Source: a virus. Taken from it: DNA of 29,270 nucleotides. The notes under the pieces are model-generated. The model made no database searches, was not told where the DNA came from, and was given only the letters and a program-made list of their open reading frames with translations. The stretch is taken from the IMG/VR virus record IMGVR_UViG_3300033571_001070, positions 1 to 29,270 of that record, one strand, 5' to 3'. Positions 1-6,228 of the stretch are shown here, in pieces; within the stretch, counting starts at the first letter, position 1, and each line of letters opens with the position of its first letter. The translations under genes were made by a program, and so were the position numbers.

Positions 1-1919
1 GCAATCTCAGCAAGTTTGACTCGACGTTCAAAATCCTTGCTTTCGTTGTCTTCATTAAGGTTGTTAGACAGTGCAGCGATGTACTTTGCCTGTGCAACTT
101 GAGGTGCAATCTGAGCCTCAACAGAAGCCTTCTGAGCCTCCGCAGACTCTCTAGCAGCCTTAGCCTGCAATTCCTGTACTTGAGCCGCCAGAAGCTGCAT
201 TTGAGCCTGTTGTTGAGCCATAGCAGCCTGTTGGGCAGCAGGATCAGGCTGACTCATCTGTTGCAATGCAGCAATCAAGTCACCACGATTGCTCAAACTA
301 CTGTTTTCAAGGATACCCTTGAGAATCAAAGGCAGAACAGGCGTATCAGGCCCCAAAGTCTGTAACAAAGCAATCATCTGTTGCTGTTCAAACTCACGAG
401 CAAGGATACCAAGCGTTGCCGTAGGCACAAACTTCATGTCCACAGAAGGATAACGGTCTGGATCAAACTGCATGTACCTAAATACAGCCTTGTTGATGAA
501 TGGAATCATGAAGTCTTCTTGGAAATTCGTCAGGGTTCGCTTATATTTCTTGATAATTCCCGCCATAGCCATCGACATACCACCGGCAGAAGCATCACGG
601 GGTACGTTACTAGGCATACCAGCACTGTCAACGGTGCCAGTAGCTTGTAGAAGCATTCTCTCAAAGTTCTGAGCAGCCGCCACCGCATTACCGTCCGTCT
701 GACCAAACTTAAACGGATAAAGAATTTCACTTGGAGCACCGTTAGTCAGGATAGCCTTACCGGGCTTGATCTCAAACTTGGCACCGCGAGGCAGTCGCGT
801 AGCATCCATAGCGATCATAGGAGCCGTTGTAAGGGCTAAAGAGTCCATATGAGCCCGCAGTTGACCGTCAATGGCCTTCTGCATGTTGTAGGCCTTCTCA
901 ACAGTACCACGACCCCAAAAACGTCCAGGCACCGTATCATCCTGATAGGCCACCACAGGACGATCCTTCATCATGTACGGGCTTTCCTCAGCCTTCAGCA
1001 GCACACCGTCATTAGCAATGACAACAATAGCCTCAACTAAGTTGCAATGTTCGTCTGCTTCTGATCCTTCAGGGAACAATTCTTCGTATTCGTCTTCTTC
1101 AGGATACAAATATTCTTTGGGAACTAAGCCGTAGTACGTCAGTAGCTTGACCTTATCATCGTGATAGGTACGAAGTTCCTGCGTAGGCTCCAAGTCATCG
1201 TCAGAATACACTGGTCCGATGTTGGCTTTCTTGTAAATACCCTTCTCAATGTTCTCAACCACCTTGTGAATTGAGACATACTTCTCAATAGCGACACCCA
1301 AAGCATCATCAATGCTGTCTGCGTTAGGGTCAATAAGGAAGTTCTTAGGGTTTACAGGCTTGATCTTAACCGTTACACGTTCCGTTTCAGTCACACCAAT
1401 GGCGGCTGCTTGCACTCCGGGCATCGGTTGCGTAGCAGGGGTGTATTCCATCTCTGTACCGACAAGGATCTCTCCAATGCCCGTACCGTAGATCTCAGCC
1501 ATCAACTCAATCTGGTCTACAGACTTCTTGATTTTGTCTTTCTTGAAGTCTTCGTGAAGCTGTTTACGGATGGCTTCAATGTCCAGAGGGTTACCGTTGA
1601 TGTCTTTGAGGTCATCAGCGATGTCAAAGAACTCTCCGTTACCGAAGATGGCTTCCATGATCTCAGCGTGTCGTGTCTCCACAGCCTGCTGCGTGGCAGG
1701 ACTGATGATACGACTACGCTCAGAGTCTCGGGTCTTGTCCGCAGCATCCCAGATACCACGGAAGATACGCTCGTATTCTTCCCATAGTTCTTGGAAGTTA
1801 GAATCCCTATGGTCACGCCACCGGTCACAGTGGTCAACAACCCAAGAAGTTAACTCGCGTTCCCCTTCTGAAGGTTCCTCAAAGAGGCTCTCAGGCGGCT
1901 TGTCGTTATAATCGTCCAT
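1..1919 (-). CDS. Portal protein (head-tail connector), 3' end cut by window edge
   Basis: An open frame runs from an ATG at 1919 to position 1 with no stop, about 639 codons. The start overlaps the large terminase stop by one base (TGATG), so translation is probably coupled. The N-terminal part is acidic and rich in aromatic residues, followed by a long mixed domain. The visible C-terminal part (roughly residues 545-620) is rich in Gln and Ala and probably helical, as in the barrel region of podoviral portals. Gene order small terminase, large terminase, portal is the usual packaging order, and the length fits the 600-750 residue podoviral portals. Portals form the dodecameric ring through which DNA enters and leaves the head. 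The identification rests on length, context and general sequence look, not on a short catalytic motif. Confidence 0.85.
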   Translation of the reverse strand, partial: MDDYNDKPPESLFEEPSEGERELTSWVVDHCDRWRDHRDSNFQELWEEYERIFRGIWDAADKTRDSERSRIISPATQQAVETRHAEIMEAIFGNGEFFDIADDLKDINGNPLDIEAIRKQLHEDFKKDKIKKSVDQIELMAEIYGTGIGEILVGTEMEYTPATQPMPGVQAAAIGVTETERVTVKIKPVNPKNFLIDPNADSIDDALGVAIEKYVSIHKVVENIEKGIYKKANIGPVYSDDDLEPTQELRTYHDDKVKLLTYYGLVPKEYLYPEEDEYEELFPEGSEADEHCNLVEAIVVIANDGVLLKAEESPYMMKDRPVVAYQDDTVPGRFWGRGTVEKAYNMQKAIDGQLRAHMDSLALTTAPMIAMDATRLPRGAKFEIKPGKAILTNGAPSEILYPFKFGQTDGNAVAAAQNFERMLLQATGTVDSAGMPSNVPRDASAGGMSMAMAGIIKKYKRTLTNFQEDFMIPFINKAVFRYMQFDPDRYPSVDMKFVPTATLGILAREFEQQQMIALLQTLGPDTPVLPLILKGILENSSLSNRGDLIAALQQMSQPDPAAQQAAMAQQQAQMQLLAAQVQELQAKAARESAEAQKASVEAQIAPQVAQAKYIAALSNNLNEDNESKDFERRVKLAEI

Positions 1920-3178
1920 CAATACCCCGCTATTTTGTCAAATACTTCGTACTCATCTTCTTCATAGTCTTGAAGATAAGGAGTAACAGCTAATTGATCC
2001 ACGTAGGACAAAGCATCAACCAAGTCATCATGCACACCTGCTGTGGGGAACATGATAAGCTGATCGACAAACTCTTCCCAATCCTCATCCTCGTTAAAGC
2101 TGATACGACCATGCTCAAGTCTTCCTTGAAGACCCCACACAACTCTTTCAGCTTTCTTCTTGTTACCGTGAGTCAGATCAGTGATGTGCGAATAAATGTT
2201 ATTCTTACGCATCAAATCCGTTAGATATGGCAACACCGCATTCTTTAATGAACCACGCTCAATACCAACACCAATAGGTTGAAAGTCCCTGATGGACTTC
2301 AGGATGTTCACAGCAGTGGTTCTGATGTCCCACCGCCCATGTCTGATCTCTTTAACCCACCAGTCACCATTGTCAGTCACCTTGACAATAGCAATAGCCG
2401 ATTCATCTAATCTCTTCTTTGCTGCACTAGCAGTAGACCCCACGTCCTCAAAGCCTGCTAAGTCAATAGCAACGACATAGGAGCCATACTGAGGCTCTGG
2501 TGCTGTCTTGAACCATTCTCGCTTAAAGACATCAGCACCGGCATTATCAAAGCTACTCAAGTATTCCTGCTTAAAAGCAAAGGAACTCAGCGTACGCTTA
2601 GCAGCCTCAATTTCTTTAGGATCAATTGTTTCGTTGTCTTGGGTGGTGAAGTGCCATGCCTTCCACTCTTCATCTTCATCCGACAACCCTAGCTTATAAA
2701 CATCGTAGAACCAGTTTCTACCGCTAGGCGTTGAGATGAATAACGCTCTACCTTTTTTGTCGGACAATGCAGCACGCAGAATCTTTTGCCATACATCTTC
2801 TTTAATGAAGGCGCATTCGTCCAACACTAGGTAAGTTAAACTCACACCACGAAGACTGTCAGGATTGTCTGCACCTCTGATCAGAATCTTTCTACCATTG
2901 ATAAGACTGATCTCAAGGTTGTTAACGTGACTGCTCTTGATTACAGGCCTCCCAAGCTCATGTAACAAGTCCCAGATAATCGTCCGGGCCTGCCCCAGCG
3001 TAGGGGCCACATACATCACATGGCTGCCCTCAGGACAGTTTAAAGCCTCTATGAGCAGCGTTACAGCCGACAACCTAGACTTACCACACCGACGACCAGC
3101 AGCTACAACCTTGAACCGCTTATCGCTCTTAAAGACCTCTTGCTGCCACTTGAGTAGTTGGAAGTTAAGACTCGTCAT
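1919..3178 (-). CDS. terL: Terminase large subunit (packaging ATPase and nuclease)
   Basis: A 419-residue protein with the two-domain plan of phage packaging motors. The ATPase half shows Walker A AGRRCGKS (residues 27-34), Walker B YLVLDE (116-121, catalytic Glu 121) and the coupling motif FISTPSG (148-154). The RNase H-like nuclease half shows the acidic residues expected for metal binding: Asp 239 in VVAIDL, Glu 307 in GVGIERG, and Asp 384/385/388 in VHDDLVDAL. The enzyme docks on the portal, cuts concatemeric DNA and pumps it into the head. The start at 3178 overlaps the small terminase by 14 bases and the stop overlaps the portal start by one base, so the three genes form one unit transcribed leftward. 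No truncation or missing key residue is seen. Confidence 0.96.
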   Translation of the reverse strand: MTSLNFQLLKWQQEVFKSDKRFKVVAAGRRCGKSRLSAVTLLIEALNCPEGSHVMYVAPTLGQARTIIWDLLHELGRPVIKSSHVNNLEISLINGRKILIRGADNPDSLRGVSLTYLVLDECAFIKEDVWQKILRAALSDKKGRALFISTPSGRNWFYDVYKLGLSDEDEEWKAWHFTTQDNETIDPKEIEAAKRTLSSFAFKQEYLSSFDNAGADVFKREWFKTAPEPQYGSYVVAIDLAGFEDVGSTASAAKKRLDESAIAIVKVTDNGDWWVKEIRHGRWDIRTTAVNILKSIRDFQPIGVGIERGSLKNAVLPYLTDLMRKNNIYSHITDLTHGNKKKAERVVWGLQGRLEHGRISFNEDEDWEEFVDQLIMFPTAGVHDDLVDALSYVDQLAVTPYLQDYEEDEYEVFDKIAGY

Positions 3179-3560
3179 CAGTTACCTCCGTGTACTCAGC
3201 GTCACTGACATCATACACTTGTTCAGTGTTCACCGTTGGTGAGTTAAGACCACTGATATTGATGCTGATCTGAGGGACACCACCACCACTCTTATTGGTG
3301 ACATCAAAGGCACTGATGGGTGCAACTCTATCAATAACTAACTTCCAGGCCGCTGCTTGATTCTTATTCTCTGGATCTAATGCCGCATCAAAGATAGCTT
3401 CTAAGACCTTAGCACTCTTCGGTGATGCAAGCATACGCTGTACATAGCCATCGATGATTGCCTTGGTGCCCGGAGGTCTGCCTACAGGTCTATTCTCTTT
3501 GATTGCTGCAAGGTCAGACTTCTTTGGTCTTCCTTTTTTATTGCCACTGGGTACTGTCAT
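3165..3560 (-). CDS. Putative terminase small subunit (DNA recognition)
   Basis: A 131-residue basic-to-acidic protein directly upstream of the large terminase, overlapping it by 14 bases. The first 33 residues are Lys/Arg-rich and carry two AT-hook-like cores, GRPKK (10-14) and GRPPG (27-31), suited to minor-groove DNA contact. A helical middle (about 33-85) could be the oligomerising part, and the C-terminal 20 residues are acidic. Small terminases bind the packaging site and regulate the large subunit. The ATG at 3560 is preceded by AAAGGA with good spacing. The assignment comes from position, size and the DNA-binding look; small terminases diverge too much for a motif test. It is the first gene of the leftward operon. 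Confidence 0.75.
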   Translation of the reverse strand: MTVPSGNKKGRPKKSDLAAIKENRPVGRPPGTKAIIDGYVQRMLASPKSAKVLEAIFDAALDPENKNQAAAWKLVIDRVAPISAFDVTNKSGGGVPQISINISGLNSPTVNTEQVYDVSDAEYTEVTDDES

Positions 3561-3616
3561 CTTTATCCTTTAAGGAGACGGTTTTGTTAGCGGTAGCACA
3601 CTGATAGTACTATAGA

Positions 3617-3708
3617 GTTCTAACATGTTGCATTTACGTCAGGGGATTCCTGATGAAATTATCCCTGATGTCATTAAAGTGTGTTCAGATTGCAATCATT
3701 GTTAGAAC
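3617..3708 (-). promoter_or_regulatory. Structured 5' leader of the terminase operon
   Basis: GTTCTAACA (3617-3625) pairs perfectly with TGTTAGAAC (3700-3708), and the next helix pairs TTGCA (3628-3632) with TGCAA (3691-3695) across a 2/4-base internal loop. Inside, TCAGG (3639-3643) pairs with CCTGA (3649-3653), or alternatively CAGGGGAT (3640-3647) pairs with ATCCCTG (3661-3667) with one bulge, so two exclusive folds are possible. The element lies between the leftward promoter and the small terminase ribosome site. It could be a cis-regulatory RNA, a packaging (pac-like) recognition site, or both. Pairing is read from the sequence; function is inference. Confidence 0.5.
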
Positions 3709-3720
3709 CTTTATGTGTCT

Positions 3721-3778
3721 GGACAGCCGCCCTCTGTCCGGTTTCATCGAGGCCCCTGTCTTGTATTCATCGTACAAG
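3721..3778 (-). promoter_or_regulatory. Two short hairpins at the 5' end of the leftward transcript
   Basis: CTTGTA (3760-3765) and TACAAG (3773-3778) can form a 6-bp hairpin placed almost exactly at the predicted transcript start, which could protect the 5' end or act as an operator. GGACAG (3721-3726) and CTGTCC (3734-3739) form a second 6-bp hairpin with a 7-base loop. Neither is followed by a T run in the leftward direction, so terminators are unlikely. Confidence 0.4.
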
Positions 3779-3785
3779 AATACTT

Positions 3786-3814
3786 ATCATAGCACATTTT
3801 AGTCATTTTGTCAA
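3786..3814 (-). promoter_or_regulatory. Leftward sigma70-type promoter for terminase/late genes
   Basis: On the minus strand a perfect -35 TTGACA (3814-3809) is followed after 17 bases by TATGAT (3791-3786), matching the -10 consensus at five of six bases. The predicted start is near 3779, leaving a leader of about 220 bases before the terminase genes. The heptamer TAGCACA (plus strand 3790-3796), which recurs in this noncoding region, overlaps the -10 box, so a repressor site here is conceivable. Confidence 0.75.
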
Positions 3815-3849
3815 TAGCTTTTTAATATTTATTTTTAGAGGGTGCACTA

Positions 3850-3869
3850 GTGTTGTTCTTTTACAACAC
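3850..3869. repeat. Inverted repeat, 7-bp arms
   Basis: GTGTTGT (3850-3856) and ACAACAC (3863-3869) are perfect inverted arms around a 6-base T-rich loop, just downstream of an A/T-rich tract (3820-3838). It could be an operator or a hairpin; no T run makes it a terminator. Confidence 0.4.
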
Positions 3870-3990
3870 ATCTGTACCTACAACCGAGCATTACAGACTT
3901 AAGGATCGATTATACGAGCCTACTCTAAAGTCCCCCATCCAGGGTGTACAGATTGGACTCTCCAGTTCCTTACTTTTTCTAAATCTGACA

Positions 3991-4063
3991 AGTACTTAGT
4001 GAGTACTAACTTAGTATGTCGTTAATTCAGATTAGGTCTATTTAGGTCTTTTTCACCTAGTCT
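3991..4063. repeat. Cluster of short direct and inverted repeats
   Basis: AGTACT occurs at 3991-3996 and 4002-4007. TTAGGTCT occurs at 4032-4039 and 4042-4049, a 10-base period, followed by the inverted relative CACCTAGTCT at 4054-4063. The spacing near one helical turn would place protein sites on one DNA face. The last part also forms a 5-bp hairpin followed by six T, a weak rightward terminator at best. Confidence 0.35.
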
Positions 4064-4146
4064 TTTTTGTAAGCGTTAGAGGCTCCATCAACAATTACTC
4101 AAGCAGTCTGACCCCTCCCCCGTCACTTCACAGCACACTGACGATC

Positions 4147-4168
4147 TATATAAGTACATGCTTATATA
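4147..4168. repeat. A/T-rich palindrome, 8-bp arms
   Basis: TATATAAG (4147-4154) and CTTATATA (4161-4168) are perfect inverted arms around TACATG. A dimeric repressor operator or an easily melted origin element are both possible. Confidence 0.45.
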
Positions 4169-4189
4169 ACCATACACTGATGTACGGTA

Positions 4190-4286
4190 GAGTCATGCAA
4201 GAATCATGCCAGGTCTGTGGTGTGGGAGTCGTTGGTGGTACCTCTGACGTACACTTGAAGCATACCTGAAGCATACTTGATAGCAC
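4190..4286. repeat. Two sets of 11-base iterated units
   Basis: GAGTCATGCAA (4190-4200) is followed by GAATCATGCCA (4201-4211). Further on, CTTGAAGCATA (4254-4264), CCTGAAGCATA (4265-4275) and CTTGATAGCAC (4276-4286) stand head to tail. The exact 11-base register recalls iterons bound by replication or partition proteins. They end 21 bases before the parS match. Confidence 0.4.
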
Positions 4287-4307
4287 ATCCTAGACTCAGC
4301 CCATCGG

Positions 4308-4323
4308 TGTTTCACGTGAAACA
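4308..4323. promoter_or_regulatory. parS: Perfect parS-like centromere site
   Basis: The 16-base palindrome TGTTTCACGTGAAACA is identical to the widely conserved chromosomal parS consensus bound by ParB (Spo0J) proteins. A fixed 16-mer is expected about 7 times in a million windows of this size with equal base use, so chance is unlikely. No ParA or ParB gene is visible in the window. The site lies in the noncoding hub between the 11-base repeats and the rightward promoter. ParB loading here by the host protein is inference. Confidence 0.85.
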
Positions 4324-4361
4324 ATGCAGCTTGACAGTGTGGTAAAAATACAACAGTAACA

Positions 4362-4378
4362 CTAGGGTTTGTCCCTAG
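4362..4378. promoter_or_regulatory. Palindrome upstream of the rightward promoter, possible operator
   Basis: CTAGGG (4362-4367) and CCCTAG (4373-4378) flank TTTGT. It lies 20 bases upstream of the -35 box at 4399, a typical place for a regulator site. The T run needed for a terminator is missing on both strands. Confidence 0.4.
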
Positions 4379-4398
4379 AAAAAAGATGAAGAAAGTGT

Positions 4399-4426
4399 TT
4401 GACAGTCCCAAAGATGGGTGCATAAT
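4399..4426 (+). promoter_or_regulatory. Rightward sigma70-type early promoter
   Basis: TTGACA (4399-4404), a 16-base spacer and CATAAT (4421-4426) give a near-consensus promoter pointing into the early arm, with a start near 4433 and a leader of about 45 bases before the first gene. A second TTGACA at 4331 has no good -10 box. Confidence 0.75.
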
Positions 4427-4478
4427 AGAGTCATCGGTTAGGCAATAAAGCACAGCCGAACACACTGGAGCAGACAAC

Positions 4479-4664
4479 ATGTACTTCACCAAGGTCCGGC
4501 CAGACGGCACCACGGAGCGCCTGCGACACGTCACGTATACCGTGCGTCAAACCGGTGCATCTGAGTGGTGTGCATACACTCTCAAGGGCCGTTTGCTGGC
4601 CAGGGATCGTCGCAGCGAATCACATCTGCGCGCAGTCTGCGACACGATCGCGGAACCCACATGA
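4479..4664 (+). CDS. Early hypothetical protein, 61 residues
   Basis: First gene after the rightward promoter. The ATG at 4479 has GGAG (4467-4470) at good spacing. The product is small and basic, with many Arg and Thr and a single Trp-Cys pair in the middle; no membrane segment or known motif is seen. The decamer CACACTGGAG before it recurs at the same distance (8 bases) before the next gene, so the two share a ribosome-site module. First-expressed small phage proteins often act on the host, but nothing in the sequence shows a target. Function unknown. Confidence 0.7.
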   Translation: MYFTKVRPDGTTERLRHVTYTVRQTGASEWCAYTLKGRLLARDRRSESHLRAVCDTIAEPT

Positions 4665-4717
4665 CCGCGCCGCTTGCGTTCCCTCAACCCTGACACACAC
4701 ACACTGGAGTAACTAAC

Positions 4718-4804
4718 ATGCACAAAGCCTTCACCCTTGCAGATTGTGTCTTCGCCGGGGCCTATGGTATCATCCTGGGTCTCTTGATCGCAGCGTTTAT
4801 CTAG
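4718..4804 (+). CDS. Very small membrane protein, 28 residues
   Basis: The ATG at 4718 follows CACACTGGAG with an 8-base gap, the same arrangement as for the gene at 4479. The peptide is short and polar for about eight residues, then about 20 residues of Ala, Gly, Leu, Ile and Phe that would span the inner membrane once, ending at TAG 4802. Small single-span phage peptides can modify membrane proteins of the host, but the role here is unknown. The strong ribosome site and hydrophobic composition argue that it is a real gene despite its size. Confidence 0.6.
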   Translation: MHKAFTLADCVFAGAYGIILGLLIAAFI

Positions 4805-4816
4805 GGTTTACACCTA

Positions 4817-4843
4817 TAGCACATTGCCTACCAAAGTGTGCTA
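4817..4843. repeat. Inverted TAGCACA repeat before gene 4879
   Basis: TAGCACA (4817-4823) and TGTGCTA (4837-4843) are perfect inverted arms around 13 bases, in the 74-base gap between two early genes. The same heptamer is found at 3594, 3790 and 4281 in the control hub, so it may be a recurring protein site. A hairpin in the mRNA is the alternative. Confidence 0.45.
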
Positions 4844-4878
4844 GAGTGTGCGCCTTGCACTTAACCGGAGCTTTCATC

Positions 4879-5202
4879 ATGTATCAACGTGCTACCCTGT
4901 CAGACTTCCGTGACGCATTCAATTCTGCAGGCCGTCTTGATCAGTTCTCCTACGATGGCTTGCGTGTCATCTTTGATTGGCTTGAGGAGTACGAGGATTC
5001 CACCGGCTCACCCGTTGAGCTTGACGTCATCGCCATCTGCTGCGATTACGCAGAAATGACGCCCGAGGAGATCATTGAGGCTTACAGCATCAACTTTGAT
5101 TCACAGGTCGATGATGCTGAGTCTGTCGCCACGGATTATCTGGAGGATCACTCTTTGATCCTGGGCAAGACCAAAGACACCATTGTCTTCAGCCAGTTCT
5201 AA
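4879..5202 (+). CDS. Hypothetical acidic phage protein, 107 residues
   Basis: The ATG at 4879 is preceded by CCGGAG (4865-4870) and was chosen over an in-frame ATG at 4744 because the longer form would run through the upstream membrane peptide and the inverted repeat. The protein is strongly acidic and helical in look, with the segment FDWLEEYEDSTG (residues 33-44) and a DVIAICCDYAEM stretch, then a TPEEIIEAYS helix. Similar small acidic proteins are common among early genes of phages infecting proteobacteria; no catalytic motif is visible. A DNA-mimic or inhibitor role would fit the charge but is only a guess. Confidence 0.8.
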   Translation: MYQRATLSDFRDAFNSAGRLDQFSYDGLRVIFDWLEEYEDSTGSPVELDVIAICCDYAEMTPEEIIEAYSINFDSQVDDAESVATDYLEDHSLILGKTKDTIVFSQF

Positions 5203-5219
5203 CACAAGGGGCATTGACC

Positions 5220-5507
5220 ATGACCGAAGTTTTCACTGTCCACGGCAAACCCTACATCCTGACAGATGGCTATCTGTACCGCGCAGCGCCTAACATGCTG
5301 CCACGCAAAGATGCGCGCGGTAATCGCTACGCTAAACAAGACGGATGGATTCCCGATGGCATCCCCTTGATGCGCGTCACGAACGATTGGGATAACCCTT
5401 TGTTGGCTCTCTTGTTGAATCGCGGCACGCCTGCATGTGATATTGCACCCGATGGCGTATGTGAGGCGCTAGAGTGCTGCAAAGATAACGGGAGGGTTTG
5501 CGTATGA
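5220..5507 (+). CDS. Hypothetical protein, 95 residues
   Basis: The ATG at 5220 has AAGGGG (5205-5210) at good spacing and is preferred to a TTG at 5214. The product has mixed composition with a Tyr/Gly-rich N-terminal half and a Cys-rich end (CDIAPDGVCEALECCKDNGRV), where four Cys in 20 residues could bind metal. Its stop overlaps the ATG of the next reading frame by ATGA. No family recognised. Confidence 0.75.
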   Translation: MTEVFTVHGKPYILTDGYLYRAAPNMLPRKDARGNRYAKQDGWIPDGIPLMRVTNDWDNPLLALLLNRGTPACDIAPDGVCEALECCKDNGRVCV

Positions 5508-5670
5508 AGTTTAGCACTGTAGAGATCAAAGAGCGTGAAGCCAAGATGGCCGCATAAAAGCGTTTGAAGAGCTGCGAGAGCATATGGTAAAGTGCTGCGA
5601 AAATAATATAAAAGAGCTTACACACAAGATCAACAATCTCAAGAAACTCGCCCCACATAAGGAGGTATGA
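5504..5670 (+). pseudogene. Small gene apparently split by a -1 frameshift
   Basis: The ATG at 5504, coupled by ATGA to the gene before, opens a frame of only 17 codons that ends at TAA 5555. In the -1 frame, from about 5557 to TGA 5668, the sequence reads as a charged helical peptide (KAFEELREH at the start, KELTHKINNLKKLAP near the end). Joined, the parts give one coherent small helical protein of about 54 residues. No slippery heptamer is seen before the stop, so decay or a sequencing error is more likely than programmed frameshifting. The second half could also be translated alone from ATG 5584 (28 residues). Confidence 0.45.
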
Positions 5671-5672
5671 TC

Positions 5673-5822
5673 GTGCATAACATTATCGAAAGACTGTCAA
5701 ATATCTTTGAATCAGATAATCGTGAATTATCTTCTATGGAATATATTCAAGCCACAGATATACTTGAGGAGGAACAATACATCGTATCTCAAATCGTTAC
5801 AGATAATCATTTGGGGGACTAA
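5673..5822 (+). CDS. Hypothetical small acidic protein, 49 residues, GTG start
   Basis: GGAGG (5661-5665) is seven bases before GTG 5673, the ideal spacing; an ATG at 5667 in the same frame is only one base from that site. The peptide is rich in Glu, Asp, Ile and Asn and looks helical. It ends at TAA 5820. It has no known motif. Its strong ribosome site and tight packing between coding regions support a real gene. Confidence 0.6.
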   Translation: MHNIIERLSNIFESDNRELSSMEYIQATDILEEEQYIVSQIVTDNHLGD

Positions 5823-5826
5823 CATC

Positions 5827-5973
5827 ATGTATGCAGTTATGTTCAAGTCTAGTGGCGTGATTGCTGCTCGTTTCCTTGATCGCACCAATGCAAAGTTCTG
5901 GGCATGGATCAACGATATGGACCACGAGGGAAACCCTATGGGCCTGTTTATCGTTAAGAAGGTGAAGCCATGA
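5827..5973 (+). CDS. Hypothetical protein, 48 residues
   Basis: The ATG at 5827 follows GGGGG (5812-5816). The peptide begins with a hydrophobic beta-like stretch (MYAVMFKSSGVIAARF), then a Trp-rich centre (FWAWINDMD) and a basic end (IVKKVKP). It overlaps the next gene by four bases. A longer in-frame form from 5707 would lie over the gene at 5673 and is not needed. Function unknown. Confidence 0.65.
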   Translation: MYAVMFKSSGVIAARFLDRTNAKFWAWINDMDHEGNPMGLFIVKKVKP

Positions 5974-6200
5974 GCGTCTACACAATGAGTCGTCAAGACC
6001 TAGAAGACACTGTTGTTATTTTACAACGAGTGTGTCACAATGCAGCCATCCAAATCAATGAAGCTGTGCTGGAGTTGGACTATGGTTCTCAGTTGAAAGC
6101 CATGACCATCCTTCAGCAAGTGACCTTCAGGCTCATGGATGGCTCAGGAAGGGCCCTAGAAGGCTCTAGGATCGATCAAAAGCCCGTCACCATGTCGTGA
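5970..6200 (+). CDS. Hypothetical helical protein, 76 residues
   Basis: The ATG at 5970 overlaps the previous stop (ATGA), indicating coupling. Residues 6-58 look like two amphipathic helices with a hydrophobic repeat (LEDTVVILQRV, LKAMTILQQVTFRLM). No enzyme motif or membrane segment is seen. Function unknown. Confidence 0.7.
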   Translation: MSVYTMSRQDLEDTVVILQRVCHNAAIQINEAVLELDYGSQLKAMTILQQVTFRLMDGSGRALEGSRIDQKPVTMS

Positions 6201-6228
6201 CAACCCCTAAGAAAGCGAGGAACCCAAA

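Larger units (their letters stand above)
3561..4478. other. Noncoding divergent control hub between the two arms
   Basis: A stretch of 918 bases with no credible gene. The two open frames of some size in it, 3681-3902 and the part of 4193-4534 that reaches in, have no domain-like sequence and sit across palindromes. It contains the leftward promoter and leader, an inverted repeat at 3850-3869, repeats at 3991-4063 and 4190-4286, a palindrome at 4147-4168, the parS match at 4308-4323, a 17-base palindrome at 4362-4378 and the rightward promoter at 4399-4426. This content fits a combined transcription-control and possibly replication-origin region. Confidence 0.8.

Noticed and set aside
1410-1787. 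Plus-strand open frames across 99-1911
   Set aside because: All are shadows of the portal gene on the minus strand.
3681-3902. 73-residue open frame in the control hub
   Set aside because: Crosses the leftward promoter and hairpins, has no ribosome site and no protein-like pattern.
3909-3914. Perfect TATAAT on the minus strand as another leftward promoter
   Set aside because: The -35 position holds a G run with no match; possible only with an activator, so not listed.
4042-4066. Hairpin plus T run as a rightward terminator
   Set aside because: Only five base pairs, and no transcript from the left is expected to need it; kept as part of the repeat cluster.
4190-4286. CRISPR-like array
   Set aside because: Units are 11 bases, head to tail without spacers; no cas genes.
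4331-4359. TTGACA at 4331 as a second early promoter
   Set aside because: Hexamers at 16-18 bases (ACAGTA, CAGTAA, AGTAAC) are poor -10 boxes.
4193-4534. 113-residue minus-strand open frame over parS
   Set aside because: Runs over the parS palindrome, the repeats, the rightward promoter and gene 4479; no ribosome site or family look.
5545-5560. Programmed -1 frameshift
   Set aside because: No slippery heptamer or downstream hairpin is seen at the stop; a mutation or error explains it as well.
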